Shown one piece after another: positions 9,101-16,737 of a DNA stretch of 64,000 bases; the first letter of the stretch is position 1, and the number at the start of each line of letters is the position of its first letter. This DNA is from Polyangia bacterium. GTDB lineage: Bacteria > Myxococcota_A > Polyangia > Nannocystales > Nannocystaceae. Below the pieces are notes generated by a model. That model searched no databases. It was not told the origin of the DNA and worked only from the letters and a program-made list of their open reading frames with translations. Made by a program: the position numbers and the translations under genes. The stretch lies in assembly GCA_030429545.1 (NCBI GenBank), contig JAUIFF010000009.1, forward strand, positions 1 through 64,000, given 5' to 3'.

Positions 9101-10109
9101 GCGTCTCCGCGGCAATACCCATCAGCCGGAGTTCGGTTTGCAGGATGTTGTTGGGCTCGGCCGGAACGCGCTCGCCATCGAGGAGTTTGCGGTAGAGGTG
9201 GAGCAGCTGGCGGGTCTTGGACCGCGATGTTCGGTCGAGCCGTTTCTCCGCGTAGGCGACGGCGGCATCGCTGGTCCGACCGTTGCGGATAAACAGTGTA
9301 TAGGCAACCTCATCGACCCGGTCGATCGGCTTTTCGCCCTTGAGTGGCCCGCGGCGCACAAGCTCGTTACACAGCCGTTGGGTCATGTAGGGGTGGCCGC
9401 TGGTCCATGCATAGACGGCATCGAGCATGCGGTGGCGTCCCGGCCCAAAGATCTCGAGGCCCTCGGCGAACGAGGTGACTTCTTCGCGGACAAAGTCCTC
9501 GAGCCGGATCTCGCGACCGATGTTGAAGGGGGTCAACGCCGGGTTTTGAATCAGCTCGCTGGGGGCTGCGACCCCGAGCAAGCAAAACGTCAGCCGCTCG
9601 TAGTTGGGGTACTCGGCCCGGAGATTGTAGACCGCTCGAATCGAAGCAAAAAAATCATCGGCCTCAAAGTCGAGGGTGAGGACCGAGTCGACTTCGTCGA
9701 TAAACACCACCACCGGCTCGTGGATTTGCTCGAGCACGAGGTCACGCAAAAAGCGATTCCAGCGGTGAACCGGCGAGAGTGCGGTGTGCTCGTCCCAAAA
9801 CGCCTCAAAGTCGATATTGAGGGCAACCGCAATCTCGTAGGCAATGCTGTAGTACCACTGCTCCTGGGTAACTTGGCTGGTGCCGATGCCCGAGAGATCG
9901 ATGCTCACACAACGAACGCCGGCGAGCATGAGGTCGTCACCCGCCCGGATACGCAGGCTCGACTTGCCGATTTGCCGGGGCGCCAGAATATAGCAAAACT
10001 CGCCGCGGCAGAGTGCATCTACAAGTTCACGGTCAGCCTGACGCCGGACGTACAGAGCTCCAACCTGGATGGCTCCGCCGACCTGATAATGTGGCGCACT
10101 GTGGGTCAT
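6120..10109 (-). CDS. AAA-like ATPase - coiled coil - TM - WD40 protein
   Basis: 1,329 residues in four parts. An AAA-like P-loop ATPase (about 1-380) has Walker A APRQIGKSS near 43-51, Walker B VVVFIDEVD near 133-141, and the GHPYMTQRL motif of the AAA_35/STAND-like group. A charged coiled coil precedes a single membrane helix near 476-500. From about 590 to the C-terminus I count some 17 WD40-like repeats (GH...VxxxxFSPDG...LxTxSxDxTxxLW), enough for two propellers. Topology is uncertain: one helix would put ATPase and propellers on opposite sides. The start overlaps the metallophosphoesterase gene by 4 bp, so the two are translationally coupled. Known relatives include cyanobacterial and myxobacterial WD40-NTPases; a sensing or conflict role is inference. 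Confidence 0.85.
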   Translation of the reverse strand: MTHSAPHYQVGGAIQVGALYVRRQADRELVDALCRGEFCYILAPRQIGKSSLRIRAGDDLMLAGVRCVSIDLSGIGTSQVTQEQWYYSIAYEIAVALNIDFEAFWDEHTALSPVHRWNRFLRDLVLEQIHEPVVVFIDEVDSVLTLDFEADDFFASIRAVYNLRAEYPNYERLTFCLLGVAAPSELIQNPALTPFNIGREIRLEDFVREEVTSFAEGLEIFGPGRHRMLDAVYAWTSGHPYMTQRLCNELVRRGPLKGEKPIDRVDEVAYTLFIRNGRTSDAAVAYAEKRLDRTSRSKTRQLLHLYRKLLDGERVPAEPNNILQTELRLMGIAAETRTDDETYLRSRNLIFAEVYDHAWLKAKERTFRLAEVVEVWVESGKRDDYLLRGEALEDALEWSKGRNDLTVTEHEFLLAAVELARREAEARTRIAEAMRKEGESRIEVAEERTRTEQERYRGDLERERRERAEDSANSQRRLVVTLTAAVLSLLGVLAWTVAERWRLNKAKTDLHDFTARQMHKSRVDRIEHMGEKALLLSRTPGQAVQALVTAIKAAGEGAQLDQEMPSSVMEGLVGAVATPPADPVILQHGGRIYHAAFSRDGTKVLTASADRTAKVWGAASGRLLLNLGRHRSPVGWVGYSRDQTRLVTISHDQTTQLWNTLSGESLADVTAASTTGFYPVVDPDFRRVLLAGRGATATLWDLRRDIRVGGLGSTGSIVTASFSNDGELLATASSDGTLQLWQADDARFLGRLPAPAKTVVRSFQFSPDDARLFALGDSGVALLWRTEERQLVISQLDHGDATIEGARFSPDSNTLTTFANDGSAAFWDPVEGFKLAATAGLSHNARIRDVVYSHDSTRVVTVSDDHTARLWGVPSGELLVTIEGHKGPVRTAAFSPDDTRLVTAGDDHTARLWNPTNGARLATLEGHSLPITHTEFSPDGFRVLTVSDDRTARVWSAGITNPIRTLRQHRGPVNKVVYSPAGHRLVSGGDERAAYLWDTSSNAVVATLGGHLGPVIDAVFAPTGKDRLATIATGDETVHLWEATTGALVRHIEAHDGPVLSTAFDRTGEQLVSVGGDGEVRHWNALDGTASQGSSCSVSGSKILQATLSPKARYAVVTPLDANAPILWDIDKCSQIAVLETHRSKLLRVVFSRDDDYFLTLGSDHTAHLWAASTGHEENVYAPNIGQLHTAAFDPLDGRVVLAGMRSAAVYRTLPSYGQQTKLEGHAGPVLHVAFSPDGKLLATASGDTAAILWDARTMTRLATLQGHTAALAHVAFAPDRAQLATASYDRTIRLFPITREQFLKMACELLLGHTSFYQEVEAYCRDPG

Positions 10110-12349
10110 AAGCGCAGGCGTTCGTAGAGACGATAGCGCAGACGGAACAGGCCTGCCTCCTCTTCGACCGCCAGCCCAGCACTTTCGAGTTGGTGCGAGA
10201 CATCCGGCGACAACGCGGCTGCCGACTCGCTCCGGAGGTTACGGATGCCGTCGAGCAACTGTGGATCGTTGTGCAACCTGCGGGAGTAGCGGGCGAGGAA
10301 GTCATCGAACAGGCTCGTGCTTTCGCCGATGAGCTCCGTCGCCGCGGTGCCACCCGTGATGATCGAACGGTGCATCACGTGCCGCACGAGATAGGGGTGC
10401 CCACCAATCAGTTCCATCACCTGGGCAAAGTCCTGATCGCTCCAATGCAACCCGTAACGCACGGCCAACTCGCGGACTTGGTCGAGGGTAAAGTCGCCGA
10501 GCACGATCGGTGGGGTGAGGTTAAATGGCGAAGTGTTGGGCCGATCGATCAGGCGGCTGGGGGTTGTCGAGATCGACAAAATCAGGCGCAGCTTGGCGAG
10601 GTTGGGGTTTTGCGCCCAGGCGCGAAGCATGCCAAAGCAGTCGTCTTTGAACGGCGAGCCCCAGATGTTGTCGACCCGGTCAAGTGCCATCACCAGCCGG
10701 GTGTTGACCGATGGTAGTACATGTTCCCGCAGCAACCGGGTGATCTTGTGGTTGGCACTGCCGCGGCCTTTCCACAGTTTTTGGACCGCATCCTCGGGCC
10801 CGCCAACGGCCTCGACAATGAGGTAGGCAAGCTCCTCGATAAACAGGTTGTAGTCGTTGCGAACCTCGTGGGTAAACGCGTCGAAGTTGATCGAGACGAT
10901 CGACTCGGCCCCGGCATCTTGCTGATGCACACAGTTGAGCAGGTAGTTGAGCGTCCAGGTCTTGCCGAATTTTTCCGGGCCCCAGAGCACAACCGGAGCT
11001 GTCGCATTGGTCAGGTAGTTGAGGGCGATCTGCTCCTCATCCTTGCGGTGAATATGCCACTTGGTGTGAAACCCAGCGCCCGGCGGCTGGACCCGAGATT
11101 CATTGGACGGGCTGGTGTCGCTGGTGTCGGTGGGTCCAACAAAAAACATCCCGCTGTCGTCGGTGATATGGCTGTGGGCCAAGCGGGTGGCACCGTGGTG
11201 CGTGTCGCCGGCCGTCGAGGTCGAGACGGGCCGCGGCCTGGGTTGTGGTGCGCGCAGCAGGGCCACGGACTCACGCGGGGTCGCCTGATCGTCTTCGAGT
11301 TCGTAGGACTCGAGATCTTGGATAATCCGCCAGTGGCCGGCGGCGTGTTTGCGGGCAACCCGGGGCCAGATCCGCAAAAACGCCTGGCCGTCGTCGGTCA
11401 GCTCGATGGCACCGGCAGCGTAGCCGTGACGTCGCTCGACGGTGTTGTGCTCGCCCCAGGCTTCGAGGCCAAACAGCGAGGTGCCCTGCAGCGAGCGGCG
11501 GACTTCGGCTGCACCCATCGCCATGGTCGTCAATGCATGATCATGCATGTGTCCAAACATGTGGGCGGCAAACCGGCCCGGGGTGTGAATCTCGGCGTTG
11601 ACGTGGTCGCGGTTTTGCGGCGAGAGCCACGACGGTGGATGGTGTGTCATCAACAGGCCGCACTCGTGGCGACGCATCCAGGCCGGTCCATCGCCCTGGC
11701 AGGCGCCGTGGAACTGGCGGACATCGAGCGCGAGTCGCCCCTCGTAATCCCCGGCACCGAGTTGCAAGAACGCCGAGTTGAGGCCGACAATCCCCAGGTA
11801 AAACCCATCTTTTTCGAGGGTCGCTGCAAAGTCGCCGGGCAGCACTCCGGCGTGGAAATGCGGCAGCCGGGGGAACGGATGTTCGTCCCACCACTGCGTG
11901 TAGTTTTTAAATGCATCAGCAATTAGTTTGCGGTAGCGGCTCTCGGGCGACTTCCAAAAGTCCTGGCGGACCATGTCGAACTTGTCCCACTGGTTGAGCA
12001 GCAGGGTTTCGGGCAGGTTTTTGTCGGGGCGGACAAGGTCGTGGTTGCCCGGCACCGTCAGCAACACGGGCGACGAGCCCAGGCTCTCAAACAGATGCCA
12101 AAGCGGGGCCAGGGTGTCGTTGAAGCGGGCGAACTCGTCGGCGCTGCCGCGCTGGGTGAGGTCGCCGGTGAACACCACCAGATCCCACGGCCCACAGCGT
12201 TCGTGCAGGCGCTTGATGTCTTCAAACAGAATATCCCGCACACCCGGCCAAAGGCGAGACTGCGCCTGCATGCCCTGGTGGAAGTCCGTAAAGTGAAGCC
12301 AACGAATTGTACGCATCTGTACCGTGAGTTTCTGGGAGTGACGATTCAA
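10106..12349 (-). CDS. Calcineurin-like metallophosphoesterase fused to AAA-like ATPase
   Basis: The N-terminal domain (about 15-300) has the full metallophosphoesterase set: TDFHQG, GDLTQRG, PGNHD, THHPP and GHMHDH. It should bind two metal ions and cleave a phosphoester, perhaps of a nucleotide or nucleic acid. A linker leads to an AAA-like domain with Walker A GPEKFGKT near 453, ALDRVD as Walker B, and GHPYLVRHV, the counterpart of GHPYMTQRL in the downstream protein, so the two ATPase domains look homologous. The TTG start has AGGGGG about 10 nt upstream; an ATG at 12316 directly before the domain is the alternative. First gene of the pair. Confidence 0.87.
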   Translation of the reverse strand: MNRHSQKLTVQMRTIRWLHFTDFHQGMQAQSRLWPGVRDILFEDIKRLHERCGPWDLVVFTGDLTQRGSADEFARFNDTLAPLWHLFESLGSSPVLLTVPGNHDLVRPDKNLPETLLLNQWDKFDMVRQDFWKSPESRYRKLIADAFKNYTQWWDEHPFPRLPHFHAGVLPGDFAATLEKDGFYLGIVGLNSAFLQLGAGDYEGRLALDVRQFHGACQGDGPAWMRRHECGLLMTHHPPSWLSPQNRDHVNAEIHTPGRFAAHMFGHMHDHALTTMAMGAAEVRRSLQGTSLFGLEAWGEHNTVERRHGYAAGAIELTDDGQAFLRIWPRVARKHAAGHWRIIQDLESYELEDDQATPRESVALLRAPQPRPRPVSTSTAGDTHHGATRLAHSHITDDSGMFFVGPTDTSDTSPSNESRVQPPGAGFHTKWHIHRKDEEQIALNYLTNATAPVVLWGPEKFGKTWTLNYLLNCVHQQDAGAESIVSINFDAFTHEVRNDYNLFIEELAYLIVEAVGGPEDAVQKLWKGRGSANHKITRLLREHVLPSVNTRLVMALDRVDNIWGSPFKDDCFGMLRAWAQNPNLAKLRLILSISTTPSRLIDRPNTSPFNLTPPIVLGDFTLDQVRELAVRYGLHWSDQDFAQVMELIGGHPYLVRHVMHRSIITGGTAATELIGESTSLFDDFLARYSRRLHNDPQLLDGIRNLRSESAAALSPDVSHQLESAGLAVEEEAGLFRLRYRLYERLRL

Positions 12350-12770
12350 GCTGCCACAACCCCCTAAAGCCGGCAGTGTAACACCCAGCCGACAGCTTTC
12401 AGACGGGTAAAACAGCTGCGTCGCACCCGCTCACATCGGCGCATCCAAACGCTCCATTGCCCGAAAGTTGCGCGGACCTTACTGCGACCAAAACCAATCC
12501 ATCACCCCCGACAAACGCACGGGGGCCGGTGGAGATTTCAAAAAATGTCATCCGATTGCGAGTTTGATCGCGTGCGGCATATGCGAGGGACCCGCGGCCG
12601 GAAGTTGACGAAGACATCGGAAATGCGCGGATGGGAGCTTCTTGCGGAAGTTCGTGTACAGGTTTGAAGCGATCTAGTTGTATGCATTTGCAACCCTGGC
12701 GCCGGCGGTGGTGCGCGTGGGTCGGTGCGCGGATGAAAAATCCACGTGCAACAACAGGGTGGGATGGGGG
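12350..12770. other. 421-bp divergent intergenic region
   Basis: Region between the metallophosphoesterase gene and the TonB-dependent receptor gene. It should hold both promoters, but I could not pick convincing -35/-10 boxes. It contains one dispersed palindrome, TGCATTTGCA, at 12683-12692. The receptor frame is open upstream to a TTG at 12678, but the signal peptide points to the ATG at 12771. Confidence 0.5.
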
Positions 12771-15494
12771 ATGCTCCGGGGTACTGTGAGGCGCACATTT
12801 CCCCGCCCAACCGGATGGTTTCTGGCGGCACTTTTGTGCCTGCCGCTGACCGCGGTTTCGCAGGTCGTCCGCGCCCAGCCGAGCAGTGAAGAACTTGTCA
12901 GCCCGGTGCTCAAAAACCAAGTTTCGCTGACCTATCCCGAGGAACTTCTCGAGCTTGAAACCAGACCCGAAGGCCAGGTCGTCGTCAAATACGTGGTCGG
13001 TGTCGACGGGGTGCCCAAGGAACTCGAGGTGGCAACTTCGGTCCATCCCGTGCTCGATGCCCGGGCTGTGCAGGCGGTCTCGCAGTTGCGTTATGAGCCG
13101 GCGACCTATCGCGGTCAGGCGGTCGAGGTTGTGTTGTCGATCGGCATCGACATCGCAGCTCCCGAACCCGAGCCCGAACCAGAACCAGAAGTTGAAGATA
13201 CAGGCGAGGGGGAGGGGGAGCCCGACGTTGTCGATGGCACGAGCGGTCCGGTCCGCCTGTCCGGGGTGATTCGCGAAGCCGGTCGCCGCACGCCAGTGGC
13301 CGGAGCTGTGGTTTTGGCCGTGCCAGCAGCAGCGGAGTTACCCGTCGGCAAGATTCGGCGCAAGCGCTACGGCGAGGACGAAACCAGCGAGCCGGCGTGG
13401 AGCGTGCGCGCTGTGACCGATGAGACAGGTTCGTTTGCCATTCGCGGGGTGCCCGACGGCAAGCTGCGTATCGTTGTGCTTACACAGGGTTATGAACGTC
13501 TCGACTATGTCGAGCAGGTCGCCGCCGGTGAGCGGGTCGAGGTGACGTACTTTCAAACCCGCCTGGTCACCAACCCCTATCGCACCGTGGTTTCGTCGCG
13601 GCGCAACGAGCCCGAGGAGGTCGCGCGGCGGACGATTTCGGTGGCGGAAATCAACAGCTTGCCCGGCACCCAGGGCGATGCCCTCAAGTCGATCCAAAAC
13701 TTTCCAGGTATCGCCAGGGCGCCCCTAGGTATCGGTTTGTTGGTGATCCGCGGTTCGGCCCCGAGCGACTCCAACACCTATCTCGGCTACCACAAGATCC
13801 CCCAGCTGTTTCACTTTGGCGCCCTGTCGAGTGTGTTCAATGCCGACATGTTGGCGCAGATCGACTACATCCCGGGTAACTTCGATTCTCGGTTTGGCGA
13901 CTCGATCGGCGGCATCGTCAACGTGGTGCCTCGCAAGGGTCGGCGCGATGGCTTTCACGGGTATGTCGACGCCGATGTGTTCGACATTGGTGCCATGGTC
14001 GAAGGGCCCGTTGGCAAGGGTTCATATGCACTGAGTGCGCGGCGCAGTTACATCGATGCTGTGCTCGGGGTGGCGCTGCCCGACGACATCGGCCTGGGGT
14101 TTGTCCAGGCACCGCGCTATTGGGACTACCAGGGGTTGTTCGATTATCCGGTTGGTGGCGGTGAGTTGAGCGTGCGCGCATTTGGGTCGGACGACCGGGT
14201 CAGCTTGGTGACCGAAGATGTCAACGAGTCCGAGACCGACGAGCGCAACGAGTTTGGCACGAGTATCTTGTTTCACCGCGCAGACCTCGTGTATCGCAAG
14301 CAGGATGGCCCCTGGGATTTTTTGATCACACCGTCGTACCGTTATCAACAGGCCGGTGGCGGGGCCCTGGGGATCTTTGAGTTTTCGCTGATCCAACACG
14401 AGTTTTCGGGACGCGCGGAGTTGGGCTATCGGCTCTCGCGGCGGGCGGCGTTGCGCTTGGGAACCGAAGTCGGTGCGGGTACATCGATTATCGATGCGCG
14501 TGCACCGAGTTTTCCGGCGGGGTCGGGGTTTGGCTCGACCGGAGTCGAAAACGTTGGCCGAATCGAGCACCCCTACGCCAACCCGGCGGTCTACTTGACG
14601 GCAACCGTTGGCCTGGGCGACCGCTTTGTCCTCTACCCGGGCGCACGGATGCAGTACAACGCCATCACCATCAATCGGGCGGCCTTCGACCCGCGCCTGC
14701 GGTTTACCTGGCAAATCGCCGACCGCACCAAGCTCAAGGGCGGGGTTGGCCAGTTTTCACAAACCCCGGAAATCACCCAGTACAACGACGTCTGGGGCAA
14801 TCCCAACCTGGGTATCGAACGCTCGCTGCACACCAGCCTCGGGGTTGCGCAGGAGTTCGAGTACGACATCGATTTGGAAGTCACGGGGTTTTACAAGCAT
14901 GTGTGGGACCGGGTGACTGCGTCGGACAACCTCGTGGTCCGCGACGGCCGGTTGTGGGTCGAGAACTTCGCCAACCAGGGGATTGGCCACATTTACGGGG
15001 CGGAGCTATTGCTGCGCAAAGCATTGACACGCAAGTTGTTTGGCTGGCTGAGCTACACGTACATTCGCAGCCTTGTGCGTGAGCAACCGGGATTTTCGCT
15101 GACCGCGTTCGACTTTGACCAACCCCATATCCTGACCCTCCTGGCTGTCTATAAATTGCCGCGCAACTGGCAGATTGGCGGGCGCTTTCGCCTGGTGAGC
15201 GGCAACCCCAACACGCCCCGGACCGACGGGGTGTTCGATGCCGACAGCGGCGACTACCTGCCCCTAGACGGCGAAAAAAACAGTGAGCGGCTGCCCGCGT
15301 TTCACCAGCTCGACCTGCGCGTGGACAAGCGTTGGGTGCTGCGTCGCGGCATCATCACGCTCTACCTCGACATCCAAAACGTCTACAACCGGCAAAATAT
15401 CGAGGCCTGGAACTACTCGTACAACTTCCAGCAGCGGGTGGGGACGGCCGGGCTGCCGATTATTCCGTCGTTGGGCATGCGGGTGGCCTGGTAA
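12771..15494 (+). CDS. TonB-dependent receptor with N-terminal TonB-like domain
   Basis: Outer-membrane receptor of about 907 residues. After a signal peptide (TGWFLAALLCLPLTAVS) comes a TonB C-terminal-like domain (SLTYPEELLELE, EGQVVVKYVVGVDG, LDARAVQAVSQLRYEPA), a Pro-Glu spacer, a carboxypeptidase-regulatory-like beta sandwich (RLSGVIREAG, VTDETGSFAIRGVP), a plug domain (PGTQGDALKSIQNFPGI, LLVIRGSAPSD) and a beta barrel. Ligand unknown. A TonB-type domain in the receptor chain itself is unusual: TonB is normally a separate inner-membrane protein. The ATG start has a GGGATGGGGG ribosome-site-like stretch just upstream. Confidence 0.88.
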   Translation: MLRGTVRRTFPRPTGWFLAALLCLPLTAVSQVVRAQPSSEELVSPVLKNQVSLTYPEELLELETRPEGQVVVKYVVGVDGVPKELEVATSVHPVLDARAVQAVSQLRYEPATYRGQAVEVVLSIGIDIAAPEPEPEPEPEVEDTGEGEGEPDVVDGTSGPVRLSGVIREAGRRTPVAGAVVLAVPAAAELPVGKIRRKRYGEDETSEPAWSVRAVTDETGSFAIRGVPDGKLRIVVLTQGYERLDYVEQVAAGERVEVTYFQTRLVTNPYRTVVSSRRNEPEEVARRTISVAEINSLPGTQGDALKSIQNFPGIARAPLGIGLLVIRGSAPSDSNTYLGYHKIPQLFHFGALSSVFNADMLAQIDYIPGNFDSRFGDSIGGIVNVVPRKGRRDGFHGYVDADVFDIGAMVEGPVGKGSYALSARRSYIDAVLGVALPDDIGLGFVQAPRYWDYQGLFDYPVGGGELSVRAFGSDDRVSLVTEDVNESETDERNEFGTSILFHRADLVYRKQDGPWDFLITPSYRYQQAGGGALGIFEFSLIQHEFSGRAELGYRLSRRAALRLGTEVGAGTSIIDARAPSFPAGSGFGSTGVENVGRIEHPYANPAVYLTATVGLGDRFVLYPGARMQYNAITINRAAFDPRLRFTWQIADRTKLKGGVGQFSQTPEITQYNDVWGNPNLGIERSLHTSLGVAQEFEYDIDLEVTGFYKHVWDRVTASDNLVVRDGRLWVENFANQGIGHIYGAELLLRKALTRKLFGWLSYTYIRSLVREQPGFSLTAFDFDQPHILTLLAVYKLPRNWQIGGRFRLVSGNPNTPRTDGVFDADSGDYLPLDGEKNSERLPAFHQLDLRVDKRWVLRRGIITLYLDIQNVYNRQNIEAWNYSYNFQQRVGTAGLPIIPSLGMRVAW

Positions 15495-15761
15495 GCCGTT
15501 TCACGCGTACTCGCGGTTTTTGAGCTGACGCGGTCGGCCAAAAAATACCTGTGCCACCGCTCACAGATTTGGATGGCAAAAAAAAGGGTTGACGCGTTGG
15601 CAAGCGGGCACAGACTGCCGGCGTCGAAGGGGCAACCCGCCACCGCGAGCGCCACCCGCTTCGACACGAGTTTTCTGTTTATTCCCGTTTACCCAGGCAA
15701 AGGTGCCCTGCGGTTTTTCGGGGTTCGTTCCCACGTACTGCCATCACGAGGAAGAAAAGCC

Positions 15762-16226
15762 ATGCTCACCTACTGGATGAATGCCAACGACTCCCTGCGC
15801 GTGCTCGACCAAGTTCGCCGTCAACTCGACCACGCCTTTCGCGACTTCGATCGCAACCACCACATCCTGCGTCAGCGCCGGGTCAACTGGCCGCAGTTGA
15901 CATTCCACGACCACGGCGAGTCCTATGAGATTCGTGCACTCGTACCGGGTGTTAGCCAGGATGATCTCGAGATCACGGCGACCGCTGAGAGCATCACAAT
16001 CTCGGGTTCCCGGGCCGCTGACAAGCCCGAGGGCAAGGTTACCCATCGCCGTGAACGCACCGGCTACAAGTTCACGCGTACCTTCGACTTGCCGGGTAAG
16101 GTCAATGTCGAGGGAGTGTCTGCGGACCTAAAAAACGGTGTGCTTACACTTAAGCTGCCGCGGGTGCCCGAGGAGTTACCCAAAAAGATCACCATCAAAC
16201 CCACCACGGCGCTTTCGGCCGCCTAA
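15762..16226 (+). CDS. Hsp20/alpha-crystallin small heat-shock protein (first of pair)
   Basis: A 154-residue small heat-shock protein, an ATP-independent holdase. The alpha-crystallin domain spans about 45-145: YEIRALVPGVSQDDLEI, ITISGSR, the RTFDLPGKV strand and GVLTLKLPR. Start chosen at the ATG after GAGGAAG, a good ribosome site; the frame is open further upstream without support. The 267-bp leader has no CIRCE element. It is followed 23 bp later by a second Hsp20 gene and both end at one terminator, so this is a two-gene operon. Confidence 0.93.
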   Translation: MLTYWMNANDSLRVLDQVRRQLDHAFRDFDRNHHILRQRRVNWPQLTFHDHGESYEIRALVPGVSQDDLEITATAESITISGSRAADKPEGKVTHRRERTGYKFTRTFDLPGKVNVEGVSADLKNGVLTLKLPRVPEELPKKITIKPTTALSAA

Positions 16227-16249
16227 CCCAAAACTACGGAGATTTCGCC

Positions 16250-16627
16250 ATGCAAAACCAAGCTGTTTCAACCCCGTCCCAAGCTAGCCCCGAGGTCACC
16301 GAGGCAACCGCCTCCCACCCGGTGTTGGTGCCCGCGGTCGACATCTACGAAGGGGATAGCGGTTTCGATGTATATGCCGATATCCCCGGTGTCGGCGAGC
16401 AGGACCTCGACATTGTGTTTGAGGATGAGTCGCTCAAGATCGAGGCCTCGCATCTCGGTGACTCGGTTCCCGAATCCGAGCGGTTTGCCTATCGCCGCAG
16501 TTTTAAGATTCCCGACACGGTCGATGTCGAGGGCATCACCGCGAGTCTCAAGCTCGGCACATTGCACCTGCACCTGCCAAAGTCGCGCCGGGCCCAACCG
16601 CGCAAAATCTCGGTTAGCGCAAACTAG
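16250..16627 (+). CDS. Hsp20/alpha-crystallin small heat-shock protein (second of pair)
   Basis: A 125-residue small heat-shock protein with a compact alpha-crystallin domain: DIYEGDSGFDVYADIPGV, SLKIEAS, RRSFKIPDTV, LGTLHLHLPKS. It lacks the C-terminal extension of the upstream protein and has a Ser/Thr/Ala-rich N-terminal arm. As co-operonic Hsp20s often form mixed oligomers, the pair may work together. The LHLHLP codons create one TGCANNTGCA match at 16563, which may be chance. Confidence 0.92.
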   Translation: MQNQAVSTPSQASPEVTEATASHPVLVPAVDIYEGDSGFDVYADIPGVGEQDLDIVFEDESLKIEASHLGDSVPESERFAYRRSFKIPDTVDVEGITASLKLGTLHLHLPKSRRAQPRKISVSAN

Positions 16628-16652
16628 TCCATCGTCCCTGTAACGTCGCGCC

Positions 16653-16696
16653 CCCGCGAACGCTGTCACCCCCGGCAGTGTTCGCGGGTTTTTTTT
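16653..16696 (+). terminator. Rho-independent terminator of the hsp20 pair
   Basis: CCCGCGAACGCTG (16653-16665) pairs with CAGTGTTCGCGGG (16676-16688), with one G-T pair and a 10-nt loop, followed by eight T residues. A textbook intrinsic terminator, 25 bp after the second Hsp20 stop. Confidence 0.93.
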
Positions 16697-16737
16697 ATGG
16701 TCGATAAAAGCCGGCAGCGCTCGCCTGGGCCGGGGGT

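Noticed and set aside
11524..11549. ATGCATGATCATGCAT palindrome as a regulatory site
   Set aside because: It encodes the metal-binding HMHDHA region of the phosphoesterase, which explains the sequence.
15495..15761. CIRCE or ROSE-type heat-shock element upstream of hsp20
   Set aside because: No TTAGCACTC-N9-GAGTGCTAA and no convincing thermometer hairpin over the ribosome site.
16563..16572. TGCACCTGCA as a meaningful copy of the dispersed palindrome
   Set aside because: It falls on Leu-His-Leu-His codons with normal G+C-rich usage, so chance is likely; kept in the count only because it fits the pattern.
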